This document shows, piece after piece, positions 16,532 to 24,966 of a stretch of 64,000 nucleotides of DNA. The position numbers were made by a program, and so were the translations under genes. Position 1 is the first letter of the stretch, and every line of letters starts with the position of its first letter. The notes below the pieces were generated by a model. It ran no database searches, was not told where the DNA came from, and saw only the letters and a list, made by a program, of their open reading frames with translations. Origin of the DNA: Burkholderia glumae LMG 2196 = ATCC 33617 (GTDB taxonomy: Bacteria; Pseudomonadota; Gammaproteobacteria; Burkholderiales; Burkholderiaceae); contig NZ_CP009434.1 of NCBI RefSeq assembly GCF_000960995.1, positions 2,046,001 to 2,110,000 of the forward strand. The letters are read 5' to 3'.

Positions 16532-16559
16532 CCGGGCCGGCGGCCTTGCCGGCCCGGCG
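16532..16559 (+). terminator. GC-rich hairpin after mctP
   Basis: Arms GCCGGGCCGG (16532-16541) and CCGGCCCGGC (16550-16559) form a perfect 10-bp stem with an 8-base loop, starting 8 bases after the symporter stop. No U-tract follows, so termination is inferred from position and stem strength only. Confidence 0.45.
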
Positions 16560-16721
16560 GGCTCGGCTTGCCGCGTTGCCGGCGGTCGCGCCGGCCCGGC
16601 TCGCCGCGTCACTGCCATCGGCAACGCCGCGCATCGCCTGCGCCCGAGGCCTGCCTCGCGAGCCAGCCATGCTTGCCGCTCGAGGCGGCGCTTCGCGGGT
16701 CGCGCTCGGCAGGCGCGGCCC

Positions 16722-16784
16722 GCCGTTCCCGCCGTTCCCGCCGTTCCCGCCGTTCCCGCCGTTCCCGCCGTTCCCGCCGTTCCC
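16722..16784. repeat. 9-bp tandem repeat, seven perfect copies
   Basis: GCCGTTCCC is repeated seven times without error in the 359-bp gap between mctP and the esterase gene. It lies about 100 bp ahead of the esterase start. The copy number probably varies between strains. The rest of this gap shows only the hairpin after mctP. Confidence 0.9.
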
Positions 16785-16882
16785 GCCGTCCGCCGCGCCA
16801 GCGCATCCGTTTACGGCCGTGCCACGTACCTGCACGGTATCGAATGCGAAACATGACCCACCCAGTCGAAACGGAGAGGCTG

Positions 16883-17824
16883 ATGAACTTCAAGCTAGGG
16901 TTGGCGCTGGTCACGGTCTTGCTCGTGGCCGGCCTGCTCGCCGCGCGCCATCCGGTGTGGCTGTTGAACGCGCTCACGCCGGGCCGGGCCTTCACGGTGT
17001 CGGCAGGCATCCCGTATGGGCCGGGCGAGCGGCAGCGGCTCGACGTCTATGTGCCGGCGCGGGCCGCCGCCGGTTCGCCGGGCGGCGCGAATCCGGGCCT
17101 GCCGATCGTGGTGTTTTTCTACGGAGGCAGCTGGCAGTCGGGCGAGCGCGGCGATTATCGGTTCGTCGGCGCCGCGCTCGCGGCGCGCGGCTTCGTCGCC
17201 GTGGTGCCCGATTACCGGACCTACCCGGCCACCGTGTTCCCCGGCTTCATGGAGGACGCGGCGCAAGCGGTGGCCTGGGCCCGCGAGCACGCCGCGCAGT
17301 ACGGCGCGGACCCGCACCGGCTCGTGCTGATGGGGCACTCCGCCGGCGCGCAGATCGCCGCGCTGCTCGCCACCGACGGCCGTTATCTCGCGGCGCGACA
17401 GCTGCGCCGCAACGATATCGCGGGCGTGGTCGGCCTGGCCGGCCCCTACGATTTCCTGCCGCTGCGCGACGCCACGCTGGAGCAAGTCTTCCCCGCGCAG
17501 GCGCGCGCCGCGAGCCAGCCGATTCGCTTCGTGAAAGGCGGCGAAGCGCCGATGTGGCTGGCCGTGGCAGAGCAGGACACGGTGGTGGAACCCGGCAATA
17601 CCGAGCGCTTCGCGCGGGCGCTGCGGGACGCGGGCGACCAGGTGAGCGTGATGCGGTATCGGCGCCTGAGCCACGCGACGCTGGTGGGCGTGCTGGCGCT
17701 GCCGCTGCGGCCGCTGGCGCCGGTGCTCGACGACCTGGCGGCCTTTGTCGATCGCATCGCGGCGGTGCCGGGCCAAGCCGCACCGCGCGCCGCCGCGCCG
17801 GCCGCTTCGGAAGCGGGGCGCTAG
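16883..17824 (+). CDS. alpha/beta hydrolase, esterase/lipase family
   Basis: The 313-residue protein starts MNFKLGLALVTVLLVAGLLA, a signal anchor, so the enzyme is probably periplasmic or membrane-tethered. The nucleophile elbow is GHSAGA near residue 154. The acid and base are likely in LAVAEQDTVVEP and RRLSHATLV. The oxyanion region reads VVFFYGGSW, with Tyr in place of the His of the common HGG motif, as in the BD-FAE group. ATG at 16883 has GGAGAGG upstream; an earlier in-frame ATG lacks one. The substrate is unknown. Confidence 0.8.
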   Translation: MNFKLGLALVTVLLVAGLLAARHPVWLLNALTPGRAFTVSAGIPYGPGERQRLDVYVPARAAAGSPGGANPGLPIVVFFYGGSWQSGERGDYRFVGAALAARGFVAVVPDYRTYPATVFPGFMEDAAQAVAWAREHAAQYGADPHRLVLMGHSAGAQIAALLATDGRYLAARQLRRNDIAGVVGLAGPYDFLPLRDATLEQVFPAQARAASQPIRFVKGGEAPMWLAVAEQDTVVEPGNTERFARALRDAGDQVSVMRYRRLSHATLVGVLALPLRPLAPVLDDLAAFVDRIAAVPGQAAPRAAAPAASEAGR

Positions 17825-17845
17825 CCGGCCAGCGCCGCCCTTCGA

Positions 17846-18814
17846 TCACGCCGGCCGGGTGCCGCCCGGCGCGGCCAGTCCCTCCTTGCGCAGAATCACG
17901 TCGAGCGCCATCTCGAGCAGGCTTGCCGCACGATTCGCGGCATCGCCGAGATGGCGGTGCAAGAGCGCATCGGCCGGCGAGCGCGACAGGCATTCGTCGC
18001 TGTACTGCTCGAAGGCACTCAGTTGCAGGATCAGTTCCGACAGGTGGCGCGGGCACTCGCATTGGACGGTCGACGACAGGCTGCCCAGCGAGGCGAGCGT
18101 CGCCTCGTCGAAGCGGCGGCGCCTGCGCAGCCACAGCCCCTGGTCGGCCTCGCTCGCGTGGCGCGAGGCGACCACGGCGTGCGCCAGCTTCGCCACCAGC
18201 GTGAGCGGGTTGGCCCGGCTTTCGATCGACCGGAACAATTCGAAGCCTGACAGCCGCGCCAGTTCGACCGCCTCGGCCGTGCCGAAACCGTACACCACGC
18301 TCACCGCCCGCGCCTGGCGCGCCTGCGCGAGCCGCGCCAGCCCGGCGACGGCGTCCGCATGGAGCGACGGGACCATGGCGATCAGCGCATCGATCCGTGA
18401 CTGCGCCGACTCGCCCGCCTGCTCGATCGAATCGAACCGCTCCGCGATCTCGATGCCGACGCGCGCGGCGGCCGATGCCGTCACGGCCAGCGGGCCGATT
18501 ACCGTCAGCCGCACCACCTCGTCGGCCGGGATCGCGCCATGCGAGCGGCGCACCGACAGCGCCTCCAGCTCCTCGCGCCCCAGCTGGGCAATCGAGCCGA
18601 TCGCATGCCCGGCGCTCACCAGCGCCTTCAACAGGCGTATGCGCTGTACGTCGTCGTCGGAATACATGCGCTGGCCCGACGGCGTCTTGGGCGGCGCGAC
18701 CACCCCGTAACGCCGCTCCCAGATTCTCAACGTCGCGGCCGGCATGCCCGCCAGCCGCGCCGCTTCCCCGCTGCGATAACGGTACGGCGCGTTGCGGTCC
18801 TTGCGGGTGGGCAT
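17846..18814 (-). CDS. MerR-family regulator, class II LitR-like
   Basis: The 322-residue protein has an N-terminal MerR helix-turn-helix (RYRSGEAARLAGMPAATLRI, then WERRYGVV and SGQRMYSDDDVQRIRLL). A long C-terminal region of about 220 residues resembles the B12-binding half of LitR/CarH regulators but lacks the clear cobalamin-binding histidine signature. That is the description of class II LitR proteins, which in Pseudomonas putida control light-induced genes with a separate photoreceptor. Here it diverges from a photolyase-like gene and sits beside folE and fatty-acid-modifying genes, the same kind of regulon. ATG at 18814 has AGGAG. Confidence 0.75.
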   Translation of the reverse strand: MPTRKDRNAPYRYRSGEAARLAGMPAATLRIWERRYGVVAPPKTPSGQRMYSDDDVQRIRLLKALVSAGHAIGSIAQLGREELEALSVRRSHGAIPADEVVRLTVIGPLAVTASAAARVGIEIAERFDSIEQAGESAQSRIDALIAMVPSLHADAVAGLARLAQARQARAVSVVYGFGTAEAVELARLSGFELFRSIESRANPLTLVAKLAHAVVASRHASEADQGLWLRRRRRFDEATLASLGSLSSTVQCECPRHLSELILQLSAFEQYSDECLSRSPADALLHRHLGDAANRAASLLEMALDVILRKEGLAAPGGTRPA

Positions 18815-19025
18815 GAGGGTTCTCCTGAAATCGAGGCGACATTGAAACAGGATTCTACGCAGACTCGAGCGAGCATGAATCAGAAAAATGACTCACTTTG
18901 CCGGTTTGCGCAGAAAAAGATGGCTCACCTCGGGTCTGCGGCCTACACTTCGCCCATGTCCTGCCGGCGGACGGCGAGCCGCGTCGCGATCGTGCCGGCG
19001 GCACTTGGCGAAGGCGAGGAGCGGC
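18815..19025. promoter_or_regulatory. divergent promoter region, MerR regulator / photolyase
   Basis: This 211-bp gap is the only space for both promoters and for regulator binding. It contains ATGAATCA (18875-18882), also found ahead of folE, and two related direct repeats, CAGAAAAATGACTCAC (18881-18896) and CAGAAAAAGATGGCTCAC (18911-18928). Such repeats would suit cooperative binding of a regulator. Exact -35 and -10 boxes could not be assigned. Confidence 0.45.
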
Positions 19026-20555
19026 ATGACGACATTGCGACTGATCCTGGGCGACCAGTTGGACCCGAACCACCCGTGGTTCGCCGAGGTCCACGCCGAC
19101 ACGTCCTACGTGCTCATGGAAGTGCGGCAGGAAACCGACTACACGCTTCATCACGCACAAAAGATCCTGGCGATCTTCGCGGCGATGCGCCGCTTTGGCG
19201 AGCGGCTGCGCGACGCCGGCCATCGGGTGCATTACCTGGAAATCGACGATCCCCGCAATCGCCAGGCGATTCCCGCCAACCTCGACCTGCTCGCCGAGTC
19301 GCTCGGCGCGCGGCGCATCGAATACCTGCTGCCGGACGAGTGGCGCCTCGATCAGCAACTGCGCGCCTACGCGGCGGCCTCGGCGATTCCGGTCGCGGCG
19401 GTGGACACCGGCCACTTTTACACCACGCGCGACGCGCTGCGCGAAGCGATGGGCGCCGGCCGCCCGTGGGTCATGGATCGCTTCTATCGCGCGATGCGGG
19501 TGCGCCACCGCATCCTGCTGGATGCCGACGGCGCTCCGGCGGGCGGGCGCTGGAACTACGACGCCGACAATCGTCAGGCCTGGTCCGGCCAGCCTCCCGA
19601 GCCCGCCGACTGGCGCCCGCGCCACGACCATCGCGAGCTGTGGGCACGCATCGAGGCCGCGGGCGTGCACAGCTTCGGCAAGCCGTCGGCGGACGATCTG
19701 CGCTGGCCGGTCGATCGCGACGAAGCGCTGGCGTGCCTCGACCGCTTCATCCGCGATGCGCTGCCGTGGTTCGGCCAGTTCCAGGATGCGATGCATACGT
19801 CCGCGCCGCGGCTGTTCCATTCGATGCTGTCGTTCGCCCTCAACGTGAAGATGCTCGATCCTCGCGAGGTCGTCGCGCGCGCGGAGGCGGCCTACCGCGC
19901 CGGCGCGGTGCCGCTTGCCGCCGCCGAAGGCTTCATCCGGCAGATCCTGGGATGGCGCGAATTCGTGCGCGGCGTCTACTGGGCGCGGATGCCGGACTAT
20001 GCGCGCAGCAACGGATTCGGCCATCGGCGCGCGCTGCCGGACTGGTTCTGGAACGGCAACACCCGCATGGCCTGCATGTCGCACGCGCTGCAGCAGTCGC
20101 TCGACCACGCGCACGCTCACCACATTCAGCGGCTGATGGTGATCGGCAACTTCGCGCTGCTGGCCGGGCTGGACCCGCAGGCCGTCCACGCCTGGTATCT
20201 CGGGGTCTACATCGATGCGTTCGAGTGGGTCGAGATGCCGAACACGCTCGGCATGAGCCAGTACGCCGACGGCGGCGCGATGGCGACCAAGCCCTACGTG
20301 TCGAGTGCCGCCTACCTCCATCGCATGAGCGATTACTGCCGCGGCTGCGCCTACGATCATCGCGCCCGCACGGGCGACGGCGCCTGCCCGTTCAACGCGC
20401 TCTATTGGGATTTCTTCGATCGCCACCGCGACGCCCTGCGGCACAACCATCGGCTGGCGATGGTGTACCGGCAGCTGGCCCGTTTCGACGAGGAGGCGCT
20501 CCAGGCCCTGCGCGCGCAGGCGGCCCGGCTGCGCGACGGGCTGGCGTCGCTGTAG
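19026..20555 (+). CDS. Fe-S photolyase/cryptochrome (PhrB/CryB type)
   Basis: The 509-residue flavoprotein belongs to the bacterial iron-sulfur cryptochrome/photolyase family. It starts TTLRLILGDQLDPNHPWF, the hallmark N-terminus. The FAD-binding C-terminal half has FIRQILGWREFVRGVYW, YARSNGFGHRRALPDWFW and the WVEMPNTLGMSQYADGG region. Cysteines of the 4Fe-4S cluster are in YCRGCAYD and GACPFN near the end, with another upstream. Members repair (6-4) photoproducts or act in light signalling; I cannot tell which here. The start ATG has GAGGAG. Divergence from the LitR-like gene suggests light induction. Confidence 0.88.
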   Translation: MTTLRLILGDQLDPNHPWFAEVHADTSYVLMEVRQETDYTLHHAQKILAIFAAMRRFGERLRDAGHRVHYLEIDDPRNRQAIPANLDLLAESLGARRIEYLLPDEWRLDQQLRAYAAASAIPVAAVDTGHFYTTRDALREAMGAGRPWVMDRFYRAMRVRHRILLDADGAPAGGRWNYDADNRQAWSGQPPEPADWRPRHDHRELWARIEAAGVHSFGKPSADDLRWPVDRDEALACLDRFIRDALPWFGQFQDAMHTSAPRLFHSMLSFALNVKMLDPREVVARAEAAYRAGAVPLAAAEGFIRQILGWREFVRGVYWARMPDYARSNGFGHRRALPDWFWNGNTRMACMSHALQQSLDHAHAHHIQRLMVIGNFALLAGLDPQAVHAWYLGVYIDAFEWVEMPNTLGMSQYADGGAMATKPYVSSAAYLHRMSDYCRGCAYDHRARTGDGACPFNALYWDFFDRHRDALRHNHRLAMVYRQLARFDEEALQALRAQAARLRDGLASL

Positions 20556-20572
20556 CGCGCCGCCGGCGCGCT
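20554..20572. terminator. hairpin between convergent genes
   Basis: AGCGCGCCG and CGGCGCGCT are perfect 9-bp arms around one base, beginning at the photolyase stop. It lies in the 54-bp gap between the converging photolyase and folE genes, so it may stop transcription from either side. No U-tract is seen. Confidence 0.35.
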
Positions 20573-20609
20573 CGCCGGCTCGTTCAACGCGCGGCCGGCC
20601 GCGCCCGAC

Positions 20610-21344
20610 TCACGCCCCGCCCTTTTCCGGCAGCAGCGAGAGAAACTCGCGGCGCAGCGCGGGATCGGCCAGGAATTTCCCGCGCATGACGCTATTGGTC
20701 ATCTTCGCCTGATCGTCCTTGGTGCCGCGCCAGTGCATGCAGAAATGCTCGGCCTCGAGCACCACCGCAAGCCCGTCGGGCGCGATGCGCGACTCCAGGA
20801 GGTCGGCGATCTGCTTGATCGCTTCCTCCTGGATCTGCGGGCGCGTCATGACCCAGTTCACCAGGCGCCCGTACTTGGACAGGCCGATCAGGTTCGAGGT
20901 GGCGCTGGGCAGCACGCCGATCCAGATCCGGCCCATGATCGGACACAAGTGATGCGAGCATGCGCTGCGCACGCGCAGCGGGCCGACGATCAGCAGCTCG
21001 TCGAGGCGCTCGACGTTCGGAAACTCGGTGACGGCGGGCGCCGCCTCGTAACGGCCGGCGAACACCTCGCGCACGAACATCTTGGCCACGCGCGCGGCGG
21101 TTTCGCGCGTGTTGTGGTCGTGGTCGACGTCGATCACGAGCGAGCGCAGCACGCCTTCCAGGCCTTGCGCGACCTCGCTCTGCAAGGCCTCCAGCTCGCC
21201 GTCGCGCAGGTAGGCCGCGATATTGTCGTTCGCGTGAAAGCGCGCGCCGGCGCGCTCGATGCGGCCACGAATGATTCGCGACAGCGGCACGCCCTCGTCC
21301 ACGGCGGTCCGCGTGAGCTCGGGAGCGTCGATCAGATTACCCAT
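20610..21344 (-). CDS. folE: GTP cyclohydrolase I
   Basis: The 244-residue enzyme converts GTP to dihydroneopterin triphosphate, the start of pterin and folate synthesis. Zinc ligands are in RSACSHHLCPIMG (Cys and His) and in AEHFCMHWRG (second Cys). Other motifs are NLIGLSKYGRLVNWVMTRPQ, QEEAIKQIADLLE, and MTNSVMRGKF. It is longer at the N-terminus than minimal FolE enzymes. The location beside a LitR-like regulator and a photolyase suggests a light-induced copy that may supply a pterin chromophore, as described for folE in P. putida; a housekeeping copy would be expected elsewhere. Confidence 0.9.
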   Translation of the reverse strand: MGNLIDAPELTRTAVDEGVPLSRIIRGRIERAGARFHANDNIAAYLRDGELEALQSEVAQGLEGVLRSLVIDVDHDHNTRETAARVAKMFVREVFAGRYEAAPAVTEFPNVERLDELLIVGPLRVRSACSHHLCPIMGRIWIGVLPSATSNLIGLSKYGRLVNWVMTRPQIQEEAIKQIADLLESRIAPDGLAVVLEAEHFCMHWRGTKDDQAKMTNSVMRGKFLADPALRREFLSLLPEKGGA

Positions 21345-21730
21345 TTCGGTTCGTTTCCCCGGTTAGATGGCGTGGCGCGCGACGCCGGGCATCCGCCTTT
21401 CCAGGCGCGGCCCGCCGGCGCGGCGTGAGACGCCGCACGGCCCGGCCCGCGACCTGGCCCGGCTTCGCCCCGATTGTATGCAAATTTTCGAGCTTGTGAA
21501 GCAGAAATTTGATTCATTATTACAATTGCATCACGAATCCCGCTTCATTCATTCTGGAAGCATGTCGGCAGCCGGCCGCCGCGGCCGATCCCGGGCCGCC
21601 ATCCCGGCACGCGCGGCTGCCCTGGCCGCCGCGCCATGAAACGGGATCGATGAAACGGGATTTGAAGTCACGGCGCGCGGAAAGCCTCGGCGGCACGGCC
21701 CCGAGCCGCGAGCGGCGGCCAGCGAGCGGC
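21345..21730. promoter_or_regulatory. folE upstream region
   Basis: Bases 21470-21560 form a local AT-rich island and probably hold the folE promoter (minus strand). It contains ATGAATCA on the minus strand (21510-21517), the octamer also present ahead of the photolyase gene. The remaining bases are GC-rich with no gene I can support. Confidence 0.4.
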
Positions 21731-21800
21731 TGCCGTGTCAGGTGCCGTGTCAGGTGCCGTGTCAGGTGCCGTGTCAGGTGCCGTGTCAGGTGCCGTGTCA
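21731..21800. repeat. 12-bp tandem repeat, five perfect copies plus one variant
   Basis: TGCCGTGTCAGG is repeated five times (21731-21790), followed by a variant copy ending AAC. The last copy contains the stop codon of the DUF2878 gene, so the array forms the immediate 3' untranslated region of the long light-associated operon. Its effect on mRNA end formation is unknown. Confidence 0.9.
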
Positions 21801-22364
21801 ACTGGCGTGACGCGTGCCGTCCAGCCGGGCACCGAGCCAGACCGCCGCGGGCAGCAGCGCCGCCCAGCCGCATCCGAGCAGCAGCCAGGCGGCCGGGCCG
21901 CTGAACTGCACGGCGCCGAGCGCGGCGCCGGCGCGAAACGACAGCGGGCCGGCGGCGGCGCCGATCAGGGCCGCCGTCAGCCAGCGGCCGCGCAGCCAGC
22001 GAAACAGCGTGTTCAGCTGCGCGGCGAACAGCATCCAGAGGCCCGCCATCCAATACGGCGCGGTGCCGCCCAGCACGATCCCGTTCGGATATCGCAGCAC
22101 GCCCGTGGCGGCCGGCACGGCCTCCCAGCCCCAGCCCAGCACCGCGACGATCGCGATCAAGGCGGCCTCGCGGGCGCGCGCGCGGGCATGCAGCAGATGG
22201 GCGCCGGCGAGCAGCGCCGCGCACAGCATGCCGAGCCATCCGTAGCCGTGCGCGGCGCTCGAGACGCAGACCAGCCAGCCGCCTTGCGAGAGTCCCGCGT
22301 ACACGGCCGTCTCGGCGCCCGTGCCGGCCCTGCCGGCCCGGCTCACGCGCGATTCGGCCGGCAT
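21798..22364 (-). CDS. DUF2878 membrane protein
   Basis: The 188-residue protein has about five hydrophobic helices and the conserved GWGWEAVPAATGVLRYPNG segment near residue 75 and APYWMAGLWMLFAAQLNT. DUF2878 proteins are inner-membrane proteins of unknown function, often encoded with CFA-synthase-like and DUF1365 genes. The ATG comes directly after the TGA of the chalcone-isomerase-like gene, so translation is coupled. It is the last gene of its operon. Confidence 0.8.
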   Translation of the reverse strand: MPAESRVSRAGRAGTGAETAVYAGLSQGGWLVCVSSAAHGYGWLGMLCAALLAGAHLLHARARAREAALIAIVAVLGWGWEAVPAATGVLRYPNGIVLGGTAPYWMAGLWMLFAAQLNTLFRWLRGRWLTAALIGAAAGPLSFRAGAALGAVQFSGPAAWLLLGCGWAALLPAAVWLGARLDGTRHAS

Positions 22365-22365
22365 C

Positions 22366-22908
22366 TCAGCGCGCCTCGCCGCCGAGCAGATGGCGGCGCA
22401 GCGACGCCGCGCGCGTGCGCGGGTCGAACCAGATGCCGAAGAACGCGCGGGCGAATTGCGGATCGGCCACCTCGGCCGTCAGCTGCCCGTTGGTGTAGAA
22501 GCGCGCGCCCTGTCCCGGCAGATAGACCCCGCACAGCACGTCGCCGCGCGACACGTCGGAAAACGCGCGCGCCATGTCGGCACGCCATGCGGCACGGGTC
22601 GCCTCCGGCAGCGGGCCTGGCGCCAGACGCTCGATTTCGTCCATGCCGGTCGAGACGAGCCGCGCGCCCTTCACGTCGTGGCGGTAGGTGAGCGAGAGCG
22701 CGAACGGCGTGTCGAGCGCGCCCGGCGACAGCGCCGCCCACAGCTGGGCGTCGTAAAGGCAAATGCCGAGGATGCAGAACTGGCCGGCGCCGATCAGCCG
22801 GGCCGACGGCACGTCGTCGACGCAGTTCGCCGCGCCCGCGGGCGGCGCGGCGGCAAGCGGCGCGGCGGCAAGCAGCGCCGCAGCAAGCAGGGCGAGCCGC
22901 AGCGCCAT
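22366..22908 (-). CDS. exported chalcone-isomerase-like protein
   Basis: The 180-residue protein has a signal peptide (MALRLALLAAALLAAAPLAA) and a chalcone-isomerase-like domain: LIGAGQFCILGICLYDAQLW, FALSLTYRHDVKGARLVS, GVYLPGQGARFYTNGQ and FARAFFGIWFDPRTR. Bacterial members of this fold probably bind fatty acids or other lipids in the periplasm rather than flavonoids. Together with the CFA-synthase-like enzyme just upstream it may handle a modified fatty acid. Its ATG is 1 base beyond the preceding stop. Confidence 0.82.
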   Translation of the reverse strand: MALRLALLAAALLAAAPLAAAPPAGAANCVDDVPSARLIGAGQFCILGICLYDAQLWAALSPGALDTPFALSLTYRHDVKGARLVSTGMDEIERLAPGPLPEATRAAWRADMARAFSDVSRGDVLCGVYLPGQGARFYTNGQLTAEVADPQFARAFFGIWFDPRTRAASLRRHLLGGEAR

Positions 22909-22909
22909 G

Positions 22910-24124
22910 TCAGCCTCCGCTCGAGAGCACGAAGTGCATCACGTCCGTGCGCCGCTGGGCGAAGCCCGCTTCGCAATAGGCCAGATAGAGCCGCCAGGTG
23001 CGCACGAAGGTCTCGTCGAAACCTTGCGCGCGCACCGCGTCGAGCTTCGCCTCGAACGCCGCGCGCCACGCGTTCAGCGTGCGCGCGTAGTCGAGCCCGA
23101 AGGCCCACACCGGCTCGGCGCTCAGGCCCGCCCGGCGCGCCGCACCCACGAAGCGCGAGGGGCTCGGCAGCATGCCGCCCGGAAAGATGAACTCGCGGAT
23201 GAAGTCGCTCGAGGTCCGGTAGGCCTCGAATTGCGATTCGAGGATGGTGATGGTCTGAATCAGCGCGCGCGCGCCGGCCTTCAGGCGCTGCCCGACGACC
23301 TCGAAATAGGTCGGCCAGAACGCCTCGCCGACGGCCTCGAACATTTCGATCGACACCACGGCGTCGTAGCGGCCGTCCACGTCGCGGTAGTCGCGCAATT
23401 CGATCGTCACCCGATCCGCCAGCCCCGCCCGCGCAATCCGCTCGAGCGCCCACGCGTGCTGCGCCTGCGAGATCGTCAGCGCATGCACCTGGATGCCCTG
23501 CCGCGCGGCATGTTCCGCGAAGCCGCCCCAGCCGCAGCCGATCTCGAGCACGCGCATGCCGGGCCGCAGGCCCAGCGTGTCGATGATGCGCTGATACTTC
23601 GCGGCCTGCGCGGCGGCCAGCGGACGGTGCGGGTCGCCGTCGAAGCAGGCGGCGGAATAGGTCCAGGTGTCGTCCAGCCACAGCCCGTAGAAACGGTTGC
23701 CGAGGTCGTAATGCGCGTGAATGTTGCGCCGGCTGCCGGTGCGCGTGTTCTTGCGCAGCAGGTGGCGCAGCCGGTACCAGGCCCGCGAAAGGCGCCCGCC
23801 CGTGACGGGACGCGAGGCCACCGGTTCGTTCTGGATCGCGAGGCTCAGCAGCGCGACCGGATCGGGCGTGTCGACCCAGCCGGCGCGATACGCCTCGGCA
23901 AAGCCGATGTCGCCGGCCCGCAGGATCCGGCGGCAGGCGCGCCAGTCATGAATCCGCAGCGTCGCGGCCGGCACCCGGTGCGGATCGCCGAACACGTACT
24001 GCGCGCCGTCGGGCGTGAGCAGGATCAGATGGCCGTGCTCGATCCGCCGCAGCAGCGCCATGAACAGCCGGGCCGCGAGGGGAACGGACGGTTGCGATGC
24101 GGAGAACAGCAGATTCAGCGTCAT
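22910..24124 (-). CDS. cyclopropane-fatty-acyl-phospholipid synthase family methyltransferase
   Basis: The 404-residue protein has the CFA-synthase SAM-binding core VLEIGCGWGGFAEHAARQG and the following VHALTISQAQHAWALERI, plus NIHAHYDLGNRFYGLWLDDT and FIFPGGMLPSPS. Such enzymes methylate the double bond of membrane fatty acids. In light- or singlet-oxygen-induced operons the homologue (UfaM-like) makes methylated or furan fatty acids, and the neighbours here fit that better than housekeeping cfa. The start ATG overlaps the DUF1365 stop by ATGA. Confidence 0.88.
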   Translation of the reverse strand: MTLNLLFSASQPSVPLAARLFMALLRRIEHGHLILLTPDGAQYVFGDPHRVPAATLRIHDWRACRRILRAGDIGFAEAYRAGWVDTPDPVALLSLAIQNEPVASRPVTGGRLSRAWYRLRHLLRKNTRTGSRRNIHAHYDLGNRFYGLWLDDTWTYSAACFDGDPHRPLAAAQAAKYQRIIDTLGLRPGMRVLEIGCGWGGFAEHAARQGIQVHALTISQAQHAWALERIARAGLADRVTIELRDYRDVDGRYDAVVSIEMFEAVGEAFWPTYFEVVGQRLKAGARALIQTITILESQFEAYRTSSDFIREFIFPGGMLPSPSRFVGAARRAGLSAEPVWAFGLDYARTLNAWRAAFEAKLDAVRAQGFDETFVRTWRLYLAYCEAGFAQRRTDVMHFVLSSGG

Positions 24125-24966
24125 GGACGGACCTCGTGATCGGATCTCGGGGACGGGCCGGCTTGCGGCGCCGGGGACGCGGCAGGCGCGGCCGGAAGCC
24201 GTAGCGCGGGCGGCGTCTTGCCGTGGAACGGCACGCGCCTGAGCCACAGCCGCAGCGCCTGCCAGTGGATGCGCACGACGACGTTGATGGCGTTCAGCGG
24301 CTGCCGCGCCAGCGCGCCCAACGCGCGCGGCACGCTCAGCGGCCCGGCCCGCATCGCGATCGCCGTGCGCAGCAGCAGGCCGCGCTCGTCGCGATAGTCG
24401 ATGGCGACGGCCAGGTGATCGCCGCGCTGGCGCACGCGGAACGCGTAATCGCCGGCCACGTCGCAAAACGGCGAGACGTGAAACGTCTTGCGGCAGCGCA
24501 GTTCCGTGGCGTCGCGAATCGGCGCGTGGTGCGGCGCGCTGAGCAGATAGCCGTGATGGGCGCCGAAGGTGTTGCGCACGTCCGCGTAGAGCGCGCGCAG
24601 CCGTCCCTGGCGGTCGTAGCAATACCAGAAGCTCACCGGGTTGAACGCATAGCCGAAGATGCGCGGGATCGTCTGCAGCCAGATCGGCCCGTCGGCCGGG
24701 ATGCCGGCTTCGGCCAGGCGGGCGCGCAGCCAGGGCCCGAGCGGCTGGCCGTCGCGCGGGCCGTAATCGCGCGTGGCCAGCCCGAGCGGCCGCCAGCGAT
24801 CGATGCCGAACCAGGCGCCGTGCAGTTCGTCCAGCCGCTCGACATCGCAGCAGACCTGGAACAGCGCATAGCGGAACGCGTGGCGCACCGGGCGCAGGCG
24901 CTCGTGCATCACGTGCCCCACCAGGAGCCGGGCGGCGCTGCCGTCGCGGGCGAACGGCGCGCTCAT
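24121..24966 (-). CDS. DUF1365 protein
   Basis: The 281-residue protein shows the family pattern LLVGHVMHERLRPVRHAFRY at the start, then IPRIFGYAFNPVSFWYCYD, ADVRNTFGAHHGYLL, and KTFHVSPFCDVAGDYAFRV. The biochemical role of DUF1365 is not established. It is almost always found between an FAD amine-oxidase-like gene and a CFA-synthase-like gene, as here, which suggests a joint role in fatty-acid modification. ATGA overlaps at both ends show tight coupling. Confidence 0.88.
   Translation of the reverse strand: MSAPFARDGSAARLLVGHVMHERLRPVRHAFRYALFQVCCDVERLDELHGAWFGIDRWRPLGLATRDYGPRDGQPLGPWLRARLAEAGIPADGPIWLQTIPRIFGYAFNPVSFWYCYDRQGRLRALYADVRNTFGAHHGYLLSAPHHAPIRDATELRCRKTFHVSPFCDVAGDYAFRVRQRGDHLAVAIDYRDERGLLLRTAIAMRAGPLSVPRALGALARQPLNAINVVVRIHWQALRLWLRRVPFHGKTPPALRLPAAPAASPAPQAGPSPRSDHEVRP

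Noticed and set aside
16722..16784. CRISPR array
   Set aside because: The unit is 9 bp with no spacers, and no cas genes are in the window. The same reasoning excludes the 12-bp array at 21731.
15015..16835. 606-codon minus-strand frame opposite mctP
   Set aside because: Its composition is His/Arg/Asp-rich shadow sequence, while the plus strand codes for a clear symporter with DUF3311 partner.
21731..21800. Origin or iteron array
   Set aside because: The repeats are GC-rich, lie at the end of an operon and have no replication gene or AT-rich unwinding region next to them.
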